Positions 1-10,952 are shown, counted from the first letter of the stretch. The stretch: 64,000 nt of DNA from Xenopus tropicalis (GCF_000004195.4 NC_030681.2:138201506-138265505); one strand, 5' to 3'. Notes: generated from the letters alone by a model not told the origin. A program made the numbers and translations.

Positions 1-1116
1 CCCAATAGGATTGTTTTTCACCCAATAAGGATTAATTATAAGTTAGTTGGGATCAAGTACAGGTACTGTTTTATTACAGAGAAAAGGGAATCATTTAACC
101 ATTAAATAAGCCCAATAGGGCTGTTCTGCCCCCAATAAGGGGTAATTATATCTTAGTTGGGATCAAGTACAGGTACTGTTTTATTATTACAGAGAAAAGG
201 GAACCATTTAACCATGAAATAAACCCAATAGGGCTGTTCTGCCCCCAATAAGGGGTAATTATATCTTAGTTGGGATCAAGTACAGGTACTGTTTTATTAC
301 AGAGAAAAGGGAATCATTTAACCATTAAATAAGCCCAATAGGGCTGTTCTGCCCCCAATAAGGGGTAATTATATCTTAGTTGGGATCAAGTACAGGTACT
401 GTTTTATTACAGAGAAAAGGGAATCATTTAACCATTAAATAAACCCAATAGGGCTGTTCTGCCCCCAATAAGGGGTAATTATATCTTAGTTGGGATCAAG
501 TACAGGTACTGTTTTATTATTACAGAGAAAAGGGAATCATTTAACCATGAAATAAACCCAATAGGGCTGTTCTGTCCCCAATAAGGGGTAATTATATCTT
601 AGTTGGGATCAAGTACAGGTACTGTTTTATTACAGAGAAAAGGGAATCATTTAACCATTAAATAAACCCAATAGGGCTGTTCTCCCCCAATAAGGGGTAA
701 TTATATCTTAGTTGGGATCAAGTACAGGTACTGTTTTATTATTACAGAGAAAAGGGAATCATTTAACCATTAAATAAACCCAATAGGGCTGTTCTGCCAC
801 CAATAAGGGGTAATTATATCTTAGTTGGGATCAAGTACAGGTACTGTTTTATTATTACAGAGAAAAGGGAATCCTTTAACCATGAAATAAACCCAATAGG
901 GCTGTTCTGTCCCAATAAGGGGTAATTATATCTTAGTTGGGATCAAGTACAGGTACTGTTTTATTATTACAGAGAAAAGGGAATCATTTAACCATGAAAT
1001 AAACCCAATAGGGCTGTTCTGTCCCCAATAAGGGGTAATTATATATTAGTTGGGATCAAGTACAGGTACTGTTTTATTATTACAGAGAAAAGGGAATCAT
1101 TTAACCATTAAATAAA
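1..1116. repeat. Tandem array 1, 110/113-bp unit, about 10 copies
   Basis: Ten head-to-tail units each begin CCCAATAGG (near 1, 111, 224, 334, 444, 557, 667, 779, 891 and 1004). Unit length alternates between 110 and 113 bp because an internal TTATTATTAC/TTATTAC stretch carries or lacks one ATT. The first unit differs most (ATTGTTTTTCACCC, AAGGATTAATTATAAG) and resembles the unamplified MITE interior, so the array probably starts near the window edge. The last unit runs straight into CCCATACCTGTACC, the terminus of the same MITE family seen at 3140-3150. The array is therefore an internal expansion of a MITE rather than an independent satellite. Tandem repeats carried inside a Xenopus MITE have been described before; I cannot verify that this is the same family. 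Confidence 0.95.
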
Positions 1117-1885
1117 CCCATACCTGTACCATAACAATATAACGGCACAAGGAACTTCAAAGTGACTTTAATATCTATATTTTAACAGAGTACATAATGT
1201 AAGTAATGTGGCACAAATGCCATTGCTAAGGACAGATTATAAGGATTATCCTTAATTGTTATTTATGGCTTGTGTGTATTATAAGGATATAACTGATCAC
1301 AGATCAGGTCATAGAAATCTGAAGTCACATTTATGAAGTTATAATTCTGAAGGTTATCTGAGGCTTCTGTGTGTGTATAGACACACACACACACACATTG
1401 TGAACCACTATGGTTCCACAAATATAAATGTAAAGCTTCTCCTTTGCTATTATGTTACCATGACACCCGGATGTATTTCATTCTTTAATTATACTATGGC
1501 CTAATTAGATCTACAGTACATTGCAGAAGTTACATTAATCAGATGTTTCCATAATTAGAGAACTGCAAGATTTTTACAGCTTTTTTCCCTCCCCAAGTTC
1601 AGCAAATATGTGTTACCTTTGATCAAACTAGAATTTTAATGAGTGTCTTAGTTCATATTTGTACTGTGTGCGAAGGCTGGAGTTTAGCTTGTTACCTAAC
1701 GGCTTGGTCCTTTCAAGCTGAAATTCAATTTACATTTTTTTTTCCTATTTATGTTGTGGTAGAAATAAGAGATTGGATCTTATAAATCTTTTTTTTCTAC
1801 TATGATCTAAATACAATCTAATGTTCTATATCAAATCCTTTATATCCGTAACTGCTCAATCATATTTACAAGTGATCAATTAACG
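1117..1885. other. AT-rich spacer with no gene seen
   Basis: No coding or transposon signature was recognised, apart from a TG/AC-rich microsatellite near 1369-1397. The first bases (to about 1127) are the end of the MITE that carries array 1. Confidence 0.5.
1369..1397. repeat. TG/CA microsatellite, self-complementary
   Basis: A short (TG)n tract, the spacer TATAGA and a (CA)n tract form an imperfect inverted repeat of alternating purine-pyrimidine DNA. Confidence 0.75.
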
Positions 1886-2130
1886 CTTTATGGCAAAAGG
1901 TATTTGTACATCTGTCTGTCCAACGTTTCTTTTCTGAACCAAGAAATCAATAAGAAGTTGGTCCCTCCCGTTGCTGCTATAACAGCCTCTACTATTGGAA
2001 CGTTGTTGCTGGGATTCGCTTCCATTCACACATAAGAGCATTTGTGAGTCTGGACAGTGATGTTGGAGGGATTATCCCACAAGTGTTCAGCTGAGGTCAG
2101 GGCTCTGTGCATTCCAACGCTTGCCAAATC
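1886..2130 (-). pseudogene. Tc1-like transposase remnant, antisense
   Basis: Read on the minus strand, this stretch resembles the last part of a Tc1/mariner (Tc1 group) transposase. It runs from the area after the SPDLNP motif, through the region corresponding to valine/alanine-rich residues near the C terminus (VEAVIAAKGGT-like, plus-strand 1960-1995), and out into the terminal repeat. The terminal-repeat-like TATGGCAAAAGGTATTTGTACA at about 1888-1909 is echoed by TATGGCCAAAGGTATATAGACA at about 42826-42847, next to a sense-strand fragment of the same family. No continuous frame survives, so it is certainly non-functional. The N-terminal DNA-binding domain and most of the catalytic domain are absent. 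Assignment to Tc1 is by remembered family resemblance, supported by the second copy in this window. Confidence 0.6.
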
Positions 2131-2172
2131 TTATTGTATTCACCTGCGCAACATTCCCTAAATACACCATTA

Positions 2173-2442
2173 GGGCTCTGGCACACGGGGAGATTAGTCG
2201 CCCGCGACAAATCTCCCTGTTCGCAGGCGACTAATCTCCCCGAAATGCCATCCCACCGGCGAAAATGTAAATCGCCGGTGGGATGGCATACACAGCGGCG
2301 CGATTTCAGTGAAATTGCTGAAGTTGCCCTGAGAGTAAACTTCCATGATTTCAGGGAAATTGTGCTGCTGCGTATGGCATTTCGGGGAGAATAGTCGCCC
2401 TCGAACAGGGAGGTTTGTCGCGCGCATGCGCGCACGCGATAA
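2173..2442 (+). mobile_element. PIF/Harbinger-type MITE, left part only
   Basis: The left end GGGCTCTGGCACACGGGGAG starts directly after TTA (2170-2172), a typical 3-bp Harbinger target. The interior has the short inverted segments of this family (ATTAGTCGCCCGCGACAAAT; CCCACCGGCG pairing with CGCCGGTGGG). The expected mirrored right terminus is missing. The sequence decays into a CG-rich run (GCGCGCATGCGCGC near 2419-2432) and joins a T2 fragment. Full relatives lie at 20457-20606 and, in hybrid form, at 48569-48736. Confidence 0.75.
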
Positions 2443-2569
2443 AGGAAGCACTGCAGCTACCCCGGGCTGGTGCTGTTCTCTCCCAACAGGGGCACCAGCC
2501 CGGGGTAAAAGGTATGCGATTCAAGTCACTTGGGGGTGCCTAACATTTTTGCCTTTCCTTCTCCTTTAA
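2443..2569 (+). mobile_element. T2/Kolobok-type MITE, right part
   Basis: The fragment ends CCTTTCCTTCTCCTTTAA, the terminus shared by the complete T2-type elements in this window. The last four bases are the TTAA target. The interior holds a 14-bp inverted repeat, CCCCGGGCTGGTGC pairing with GCACCAGCCCGGGG (about 2460-2505). The left terminus is missing. The element ends exactly at a TTAA that belongs to the interior of the next MITE, which indicates insertion into that element. Confidence 0.7.
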
Positions 2570-3151
2570 GTCTACTAAAAAATCAATAAAACATTAATTA
2601 AACCCAATAGGGCTGTTCTGCCCCCAATAAGGGGTAATTATATCTTAGTTGGGATCAAGTACAGGTACTGTTTTATTATTACAGAGAAAAGGGAATCATT
2701 TAACCATTAAATAAACCCAATAGGGCTGTTCTGCCCCCAATAAGGGGTAATTATATCTTAGTTGGGATCAAGTACAGGTACTGTTTTATTATTACAGAGA
2801 AAAGGGAATCATTTAACCATTAAATAAACCCAATAGGGCTGTTCTGCCCCCAATAAGGGGTAATTATATCTTAGTTGGGATCAAGTACAGGTACTGTTTT
2901 ATTATTACAGAGAAAAGGGAATCATTTAACCATGAAATAAACCCAATAGGATTGTTCTGCCCCCAATAAGGGGTAATTATATCTTAGTTGGGATCAATTA
3001 CAAGGTACTGTTTTATTTCTACAGAGAAAAAGGAAATCGGTTTTAAAATTCGGAATGATTTGATTAATACGGAGTCTATGGGAGACAGGCTTTCCGTAAT
3101 TCGGAGCTTTCTGGATAACGGGTTTCTGAATAAGAGATCCCATACCTGTAC
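2570..3151 (+). mobile_element. MITE right part with internal tandem array 2
   Basis: After the T2 junction the sequence continues as the interior of the CCATACCTGTA-ended MITE. It then holds four 113-bp units (starting near 2603, 2716, 2829 and 2942) of the same kind as in array 1. The fourth unit passes into single-copy MITE sequence (from about 3000) and reaches the terminus CCCATACCTGTA at 3139-3150. All four unit spacings are 113 bp, unlike the mixed 110/113 spacing of array 1. This is the clearest evidence in the window that the arrays grow inside a MITE. Confidence 0.85.
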
Positions 3152-3254
3152 TAACACTCACAATGCCCTTAATGAAACCCCTGCCTAAACCACAGCTCTG
3201 ATCTCAAAATACACTCCTTTACGCAACCTCTGATCCTATTCTTACACTGTAAAC

Positions 3255-3345
3255 CCTTGTTAAATGATTGTAATGTCCTTGTTAGAAGTGGATGTAAAGC
3301 GCTGCATAATTTGCTGGCGCTATATAAATAAATGATGATGATGTG
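3255..3345 (+). mobile_element. SINE/L2-like 3' tail
   Basis: The sequence AAAGCGCTGCATAATTTGC followed by GGCGCTATATAAATAA and a short (ATG)n tail matches a tail widely dispersed in frog genomes. A related tail lies at 39605-39710, and a further variant flanks the Gypsy element. Only the 3' end is recognisable. Confidence 0.55.
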
Positions 3346-3479
3346 CAGGCCCCATTTGTTCATCACAGAAAACCCATTTTATAATGTCTTTCTGCATGGT
3401 GGCATTATAGTGCAGGAAGGCCACTTACTATAGACTCTATTTTAGTCAAATAATTCTTTAATTAAAAAAAAGTACTAAA

Positions 3480-3655
3480 TTCTAAAATTGAATTAATCCA
3501 TATTGCAGGCAAAACAATCCTATTGGGTTTATTAAATCTTTAAATTATTTTTTTTAGTAGATTTAATGAATGGAAATCTAAATTATGGAAAGACCCCTTA
3601 TCCGGAAACCCTCAGATCCTGAGCCTAGATAATAGATCCCATACCTGTACCTCTG
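3480..3655 (-). mobile_element. Inverted half-copy of the tandem-repeat MITE
   Basis: On the minus strand this reads from the terminus GGTACAGGTATGGGATC inward, through a CCGGATAAGGGG-type segment and an AATCTACTAAAAAA-type segment, to AAACCCAATAGGATTG. That is the left half of the MITE whose right half ends at 3150. It contains one unamplified unit start, which shows the pre-expansion state. Confidence 0.75.
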
Positions 3656-5693
3656 TTTTCCAAACTGGAAAACCCATTAGCAGTGGTCGCCCTGAATTCA
3701 ATACTGCCCTGTGCTATTTGGTAGCTAATTTGATTGTATTCCCGTTAGCTGTTGGTGACACCATGCATAACATGGTGATTAGGTTGCTTCTTTGTATTCT
3801 AACCCCACCTTTGCTTTGTACATGCTCCTCAGGGGCTTCATTATCCCTCTCGTAATTGGTGTTCCTTCCATAGCGCAAAGGAGATAAGCTCTAATCAATT
3901 GCTTTTCTGTATTGACAGGGCCGGATGCAGGGGAACATTACATTTCTCAATAAGAAGGCAGAATAATAACTGAACATTACCCTTTAGTCACTTGGCTCAA
4001 TTTGAGTTAATTAAAGCCTAGAGCAGATTGCCTGACATTTTCTTCTGGCCAATTTTCTGCTCCTTCCAAACACGATACTGCCAAACTGAGAAAACTTAAA
4101 GAAAGGTGTGATGGCTTGTGTGACCTGTTCTACTATTAATACTTTAAAATTAATGATGTTTGCGTTAATATGTCGGGGGAATATAAATATATGTGGATAG
4201 AAAATGTGTAATATTCAGAAGTGGACAAAACAATTTAAATGCCATATGGAAAAAGATATTCAGTTAGAACAGTGGTTCCCAAACTGCAGGGTTGGCCTCC
4301 CATGAAGAAGCCTAGCCTGCAAGCTGGTTAAAGTAACATTTTGGGAGAATATCTATTTTATTTTGGTCATAGAAACACCCAGAAGACCAGCCTAAAGGTA
4401 TATTATATAGTTAAAGTGCACCTATCAACCTCCAATTGTTTCACCACCTTCCAGTTGGGGAAAACAATCATTTTTTAAAACAAATTACAGCCCTCACCAT
4501 TGCTAGACTGCACGCACCAGGAGGGAGCTGCTGGTGTGGGCGGCCATGTTGTTTGCCGCGTCTCCCTGCTCGTTTATTACGCACATGATCTTGATGTTGT
4601 ATTAGCTCACACCTCTGGTTGGGGAAACAATTTTAGGGTGATAGTTGCCCTCAAATTTGGGTTGAATAAAAGACCAAACTCCATCAAGTTCAAACCCAAC
4701 AAATGAACCCCAGCCCACATATATACTGTACACATACAGACCTATCTATACACTCTGACATATATTAACTATATATTTCAATATCTATACTAACTAGCTG
4801 TAGATCTTAAGATCACAATAGCCGTAGGGTTTGAAATGGGGCAAAAACCTGACATCTGCATAACATACACCAATATGTATACACCTATGGCTCATAACCT
4901 TGTAATGAACTAAGAGGGGCACTGACCAAAGGTTGGCTTTCTAAGTGGGACTGGAAATGAAAAAGTCTGACAGTTACTGTGTTGGGCATAACAGTGTGAC
5001 CTCTAAAAGTCGGGCCATCGGCACTTGTATGTTCAAACTTTCAAAACAACACGTGGCAACTAACAGATTCAAATAGGCAGATAGTTACTGCTCAAATGTG
5101 TAGAGGGATACAGTCTCACAAATTATTACAACATAAGCCAAACACTGAGAAACAGCATCACAAAACTAAGAAATAGACAGGAATTAAATCTCCCTGACAG
5201 GGACAGAGGGACAACAGGATAGTTGCTAAACACCTCCAAAATGAGAATTAAATCAGCACTCCCTGGTCCCTGTCTCAACAGAAACTGAAAGATATGAGTT
5301 TAATAAAGATGGAATATATGCAGAACCTGTTCTAACAGCCCAACTACTGTGGTCTGCTGGGTGTTTTTGTCCTTTGTTTTATATTCAGACTTGTTTATGC
5401 TTGGGAAAAGCCAAAGGGTGACTAAAACTCAGTTTTTGTTGTGAACTGTAAAACATAGGTATGCCTACATATTGTAGGGAAACTATTTTGTTGCAGTAGT
5501 TGGGTCTAATAATTGTCCTTCATGGTCATGTAATAGCCAATGAATTAGACCATTTTACAGACCCAGAAGCAATCTTTGGTGAAATCCTTCATATTGTTAC
5601 CATATTCCAAGATGATAATGGCTGGATACACAAAGATCAACAAGTCCAAGAGTTGTTCCATGTATGGGATGAAGCTATGATCTAGACATTATG
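3656..5693. other. Spacer with no supported gene
   Basis: No recognised element. A hAT-like left end (CAGTGGTTCCCAAAC) appears at about 4271 without an identifiable partner. A 61-codon open frame at 5500-5685 has no recognised family. Segments near 5540-5690 and 6040-6330 look like diverged duplicates of one another. Confidence 0.4.
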
Positions 5694-5754
5694 AATCTTT
5701 TATGGCACATTCTGCAGTTTAAACTCTAAACTGTAGAATGTGCCATAAAAGATT
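5694..5754. repeat. 61-bp near-perfect hairpin
   Basis: Two 28-bp arms, the left beginning AATCTTTTATGGCACATT, are complementary at 27 of 28 positions and separated by five bases. The right arm ends two bases before the hAT-like copy at 5757. A diverged paralogue of the left arm near 6290 (CCTTTATGGGAGGTTCTACAG) lacks the inverted arm. Confidence 0.9.
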
Positions 5755-5756
5755 AA

Positions 5757-6027
5757 TGGTGGTCCCCAACCAGTAGCTCTTGAGCAACATGTTGCTCACC
5801 AACCCCTTGGATGTTGTTCCCAGTGGCCTTAAAGTAGGTGCTTATTTTTGAATATCATAAAGACCATGTGTATTGCCAAATAGTCTGCCAGTCCACATCG
5901 GGCTACCAAATAACCAATAACAGCCCTTATTGGTCACCCCTAGGAACTTTTTTTCATTCTTGAATTGCTCCCCAACTTTTTTTAGATTTAAATGTTGCTT
6001 ACAGCTAAAAAAGTTTGGGGACCCCTG
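5757..6027 (-). mobile_element. hAT-type MITE, GGTCCCCAACC family
   Basis: The ends are GGTCCCCAACC (5761) and GGGGACCCCTG (6017-6027). The interior includes AGCAACATGTTGCTCACC and closely follows, in the opposite orientation, the intact copy at 33755-34062. No clear 8-bp target duplication remains. Confidence 0.75.
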
Positions 6028-7600
6028 ATTTAGAGTGCAAAGCCAATTCCCACCTTGTTACTCAAAAAACTGGAGGCTTATTTGCTTGAAGAATGATCCA
6101 ACCTCTCACTACAGATGGTTATGGAAACCCTCACTAATGGTTATTGATCATTTGATCTTCTCTAACAAATTCAAGAGTTCTTTCGTGGTTACTGGGAAAT
6201 TCATCCAAACAAATTCTAGAGTTATTTCATGAACAGGATGAAGTTATGACGTCCAAAATCACACAGTCTTGACATCACTGATCCTTTATGGGAGGTTCTA
6301 CAGTGTTGCACGGGGAGCCAATTTCCACCTTCTTAATCCCACAAATACCTGGAGGCTTATGTAACTACACGGTTTAGGAAGCCCTTATTGAACATATGGG
6401 CTTCTCTTTAATGGCCACCAGAAACTAACCAGCATTACATGGTCTCATGAAAGACAGATGCTAAACCACTGAAAGATTTTAGTTATGTTTTGTTTTTTTT
6501 AAAACCAGCCTTCTTCAGGCATTAACAGTAGATGGCAGTAGCAAGCCACACGGTTAATATGTTCCACTTAGCAAAAGAAGTTGCTTTAAACCACAACGTT
6601 TCAAAAAGAAGAAGTAAAATATGCTTTCAGTTCATTGTTGCCATATGTTCAAACTTAACACATTTAATTTGAGGCCAACAGTGTTCACAGGTTTTCAAAG
6701 GGATATAAAAGTGGTTGCAGCATAAATATTCAGTTGTTTTTTAGACTTTAGGTATCTGTCAGTAGTCACCAAAATAACAAGCATTCCCAATGACAAACTG
6801 CTTACAGGGTTATCTTACATAGGAACATAGCTATCAGTATTTTTCAACCATTGCAATGTCCAACAATGTGCTTACGCTTTGGGGAAAATGCTTCCATGGG
6901 AGCATTATATAGTTATAGAGAAGACAGGATGGTTTGAGTAGGCAAGTGGGTCACCACTGGCTGTAAAGCATATGTAAGTGCTTGTTATTAAAAAAAGCTA
7001 ATATTCCAACAACCACTAAGTTTAGCTTCTCAACATCAGCCTAGAGCATGTGCAGTGCCACTGGCTCTCAAAAGACTGCCTAACAAGATCCAAGATGGCG
7101 AGTTCCTGTGGACAACTTTGAAGGCCCGGGTGATTATTGTTATAGGATTGTTGAATCTTTTCTGATGTGGTATGTCCAGTATATTAAAAAAAAAAAAGTA
7201 TTTCCAGCCATATTCATTGTGAGGTTTTAGTTCTTTATAAATAATAGTATGTTGATGGGGAACTAAACATTACATGAGAAACTATTGTACATTTTTAAAC
7301 AATGTAAAAGGGGTACAGTTTTGAAAAAGATACAGCCAATCTTGTGCTGGAGTATTTCCTAGTAAGCATGGGCCTATCTACTTGCTTCCAGTGAATGTAG
7401 TTTAGTCCCAGCTAAAGAGTCCAAAATATAGTGGTTCTTTGTTTTACCATTTCTGATCTAACCAGGGTGGAAGAGTGTCAGGCAATGACAAGTATTTTAA
7501 TTGTGGACCACTGGGATGAAATATATTGCCTTATACAGCTAGAAAGGTGGCTATATATTAAAAAACCTCACATATATCAATGTGTGTCTTGGGTAAGCAT
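6028..7600. other. Spacer; contains a dispersed repeat near 6990-7160
   Basis: No gene was recognised. About 6990-7160 (TTTAGCTTCTCAACATCAGCC, ATCCAAGATGGC) is similar to the reverse complement of about 47390-47495, so it is a dispersed repeat. An A-rich run lies near 7186. Confidence 0.45.
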
Positions 7601-8534
7601 TTAAGGAGAAGGAAAGGCTAATAAAGAGTTAATCTCAAGCTGCAGGCATACCTTCAGTTCTCTCAATAGTGCCCTTAAGTCTCCCTATATTTCTCCTGTT
7701 CAGATGATCAGAAGCCAAACAGGAAGAAAAACCACTGAGCTGTGTAAAGAAAGTTCCCATAATGCCTCACTCCTGCACAGACACCCAGACCAGGGGGCCC
7801 ATTTACTTACTCACGAACGGGCCGAATGCGTCCGATTGCGTTTTTTTCGTAATGATCGGTATTTCGCGATTTTTTCGGAAAATGATCGCGACTTTTTTGT
7901 TACCAATACGATTTTTGCGGAAAAACGCGAGTTTTTCGTAGGCATTCCGAAAGTTGCGATTTTTTCGTAGCGTTAAAACTTGCGCAAAAAGTTGCGATTT
8001 TTTCGTAGTGTTAAAACTTGCGCAAAACGTCGCGCCTTTTAAGTTTTAATGCTACGAAAAAAGCGCAACTTTTCTCGCAAGTTTTAACGCTACGAAAAAA
8101 TCGCAACTTTCGGAATGGCTACGAAAAACTCGCGTTTTTTCGCGCAAATCGTATTGGTAATGAAAAAGTCGCGATAATTTCCGAAAAGTCGTAAAGGCGC
8201 CGAAAAAATTGCAAAAAATACGAAAAAGTCGCAAAATGTTCGTTTTCCAATCGGAATTTTTCCAATTCGGTCAGAATTCGTGTCTTAGTAAATCAGCCCC
8301 CAAGTGTACATGCTCAGTTAGTAAGACTATTAGGAAGCTTCCTGCTGATTGGCTCAGATCACACATTCCTAAGGGGGGGGAGTGAGCTCTTAGCATTCTT
8401 GAGGTAGGGGAGAGGGGAGAGCTGGTGTCTTTGGCACAGGAAAACAGACAACAAATCTTTTGCAGCGTTTCTGTAAGTGCTTATAGACCTTTCTGATAAA
8501 GCTTACTTAGTTTTTACCTTTCCTTCTCCTTTAA
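7601..8534 (+). mobile_element. T2/Kolobok-type MITE, interrupted
   Basis: The element starts TTAAGGAGAAGGAAAGGCTA and ends CCTTTCCTTCTCCTTTAA. Both termini carry TTAA, the target of T2/Kolobok elements. The body matches the copies at 9942-10388 and (inverted) 17339-18571, including CAGAAGCCAAACAGGAAG and CTTCCTGCTGATTGGCTCAG. It is interrupted at 7793-8301 by a foldback element. Nonautonomous: no transposase frame is present. Confidence 0.88.
7793..8301. mobile_element. Foldback element, 509 bp, nested in a T2 MITE
   Basis: The termini GGGGGCCCATTTACTTA and (reverse complement of the right end) GGGGGCTGATTTACTAAG form an inverted repeat. Almost the whole interior is a long imperfect palindrome centred near 8040. 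It is built of TTTTTCG/CGAAAAA steps and repeated TAAAACTTGCGCAAA/CGCAAGTTTTAACG modules. The other T2 copies read AGACCAAGTG or a close variant at the insertion point, so at most one base is duplicated. No coding sequence that I recognise. The family is not identified; the GGGG-CATTTA end resembles other frog MITE termini such as 47105-47256. Confidence 0.8.
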
Positions 8535-9941
8535 GCAAAATGATCCCTCACCGCTAATTTAGGATTTGAGAAATAAAGGAGTTTAACTTTCATTTGAAGG
8601 ATATCCTTATTGAACTTGAATGAGAAATGAGGGCTCATTTATGGCAGCAAGTACAGTTGTAATTAAGCTACAATCGCCATAGTTGTTCCCTGAATTTACG
8701 TCATTCATTAAAGGTACTTGCTAACGCCACATGGGGCTGATACTTGGCCTGATGATAAATGCAGGCAGAGAATCAGCCCCTACACTGGCGCTTGCCTTTT
8801 TAATATGCCTGTTCCAAGAGCCATTGCATCTGGCTGGGTGCAGGGACAAAGAGTGGATTTCTGTGCTGAATTGCATAGTCGCGCTGAGAATCAGCCCTTT
8901 GTGGCATCAGAAGAAGTTGTGGAATTCTCAGCCTGGGGACAGTATATTAGATAGCAGTCAGAGATCCATCTTCAGAAAAACACACTGAAGTTAATATAAT
9001 GTAATTAAAGGTAGAACATTTCTTCCAGGTCTAGTAACCCATAGTAACCAATTAGACTTTCTGCGCATATTGACACAATTCATTAAGGTACTTTTGTCAT
9101 TGCACTTATTTTGTATTGCAACAAGCGCCATGGCATCTGTCCCCTCTGTTCTTGTAAATAATTTACAGATGCGCCTATTGACACTGGTTAACCCTGGAGC
9201 TACTGCCACACTGAACATGATCATAGTATCACAGTATTCCCATAGTGGGTTGTATCAATAGACACAACAGATTTGCACCCAAAGAATCAAAAGCTAATGG
9301 AAGGAAACTGTTTCCTGATCCTGTGGAAGAGTTTCTGGCAGTTCCATAACTGACCAAGAGGGGTCATTGTTCTCTGGTATAAAAGGGAGAAGCTGACTTT
9401 GCTCGTGCTCTTTCTTCTTGGATTCTACCCGGGCATGAAAGTGAGTAAAGATTAGAGCCGAGGCAGAGGTAGGCCCAGTAGGGTAAGTTAGTTGTAAGGA
9501 TATCTATTTTATAACTCTAGGAGTCAGAGCTAGGTTTAAGGTATCTAGTGAGCACTCAGCCCAATGCTATGAGGGAAGTGGAAGCATTTGAGTCCTGGGT
9601 GTACTACCCTCAGGATAGGGAATCAAGTGCACAGACTTAGGGGTAGATGCTTTCCCACTTAGAGGGCCTTAAGCTTGGGGTAGGACATTGCAAGTTGTCT
9701 ATAATTATAGTTTTGCAACACCCTTCCTACAACAATATTTGAGGGACCCACTAAGATTAGGAGTTGCTGGAACACAACTATACTTCCAAGTTACTTACCG
9801 CCTTACACATTCATTTTAACTCATCGCATGCAACTGTAGTGGGTGAAAGTCAGTATATGGCTGCAGTGATGTTTGGCTTGTGGGGAAAAATGCTGCATTA
9901 TAGGAAAAAAACATTGCAATGTACATTTGCAAACAGTGTTT
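8535..9941. other. Spacer with dispersed-repeat and LTR-like traces
   Basis: About 8635-9260 shares words with 12480-12960 (AACCCTGGAGCTACTGCCAC; CAGTGGGTTG near both ends), so it is probably an old dispersed repeat. A TATAAAAGGGAG box at about 9379 followed by TTCTTCTTGGATTC resembles an LTR promoter. GCCTTAAGCTTGGGGTA (9667) resembles TCCTTAAAGCTGGGGGTA near 15440. No frame for a gene was found. Confidence 0.35.
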
Positions 9942-10388
9942 GTAAGGAGAAGGAAAGGCTAATAAAGAGTTAATCTCAAGCTGCAGGCACCTTCAGTTGT
10001 CTCAATAGTGCCCTTAAGTTTCCCCACATTTCTCCCCTTCAGATGATCAGAAGCCAAACAGGAAGAAAAAACACTGAGCCGTGTAAAGACAGTTCCCATA
10101 ATGCCTTGCTCCTGCACCAAGACCGGTGTACATGCTCAGTTTGTAAGAGTGTGAGGAAGCTTCCTGCTGATTGGCTCAGACCCACATTCCTAAGGGGGGG
10201 GGAGTGAGCTCTTAGCATTCTTGAGGGAGGGGGGAAGGAGAGAGCTGCATGTCTCTGGCACAGGAAAACAGACACAAGAAATCTTTTGACAGAGAACTCA
10301 GTGCAGCATTTCTGTGAGGCTTGTGGCTGTATTTACATAGACCTTTCTGATAAAGTTTACTTAGTTTTTACCTTTCCTTCTTCTTTAA
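9942..10388 (+). mobile_element. T2/Kolobok-type MITE, uninterrupted copy
   Basis: The left end GTAAGGAGAAGGAAAGGCTA has its first T mutated to G. The right end is CCTTTCCTTCTTCTTTAA with TTAA at 10385-10388. The body aligns with 7601-8534 with the foldback removed, which shows the foldback is an insertion. Confidence 0.9.
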
Positions 10389-10489
10389 TGACCTTACATT
10401 AATGTGATATATTCTGGCCCCTGAATATGTGGTTTCTTAATAATTGGGCATGATTTAAAAAAAGTGAGACTTCACTAATCCAGTAGATT

Positions 10490-10952
10490 AAGTGGCGTAA
10501 CGTGACTAAGCCGGGTCCCCAAGAAAAAAGATGTACAAGCCCCAGCACTACCTCAGGGTTCCTGGCTGCCTGAGGAGGCCAAGTTTATGCCCCCCCCTTG
10601 GTCCCCCCCACGCTTTACTTTATTGCATCAGAGAGGGGGAGCATTGGTTATTGCACTCTCTGCACTAGATTTAAAAATCGGAATCCCGGCTCTTTAAGTT
10701 ACCAGGAGTGGCTTTTTTCCGCCCCTAGTAACGTGCCGGACACTGTCGCCTGAGACGAGTTTCTCAACTATTGGCAGCAGTGCCCCTGAAGAGCCCCCAC
10801 TGATGTCCCACAGCATAGTGCTTACCGCAGTGCCAGTGAGACAGGCAGAAGCAAGTGGAATCATACAGCAGACCCACCACCCTTGCCCACCTCTCCCCTG
10901 AAACCCCTCCCCTTATGGTGGCAGTGTCTGTTGTGTGGTAGTTACGCCACTA
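10490..10952. mobile_element. hAT-type MITE, AGTGGCGTAAC ends
   Basis: The terminal inverted repeats are AAGTGGCGTAAC and GTTACGCCACTA. The flanks AGTAGATT (10482-10489) and AGTAGCTT (10953-10960) match at 7 of 8 positions, as expected for an aged 8-bp hAT duplication. The interior is GC-rich and non-coding. Confidence 0.75.
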
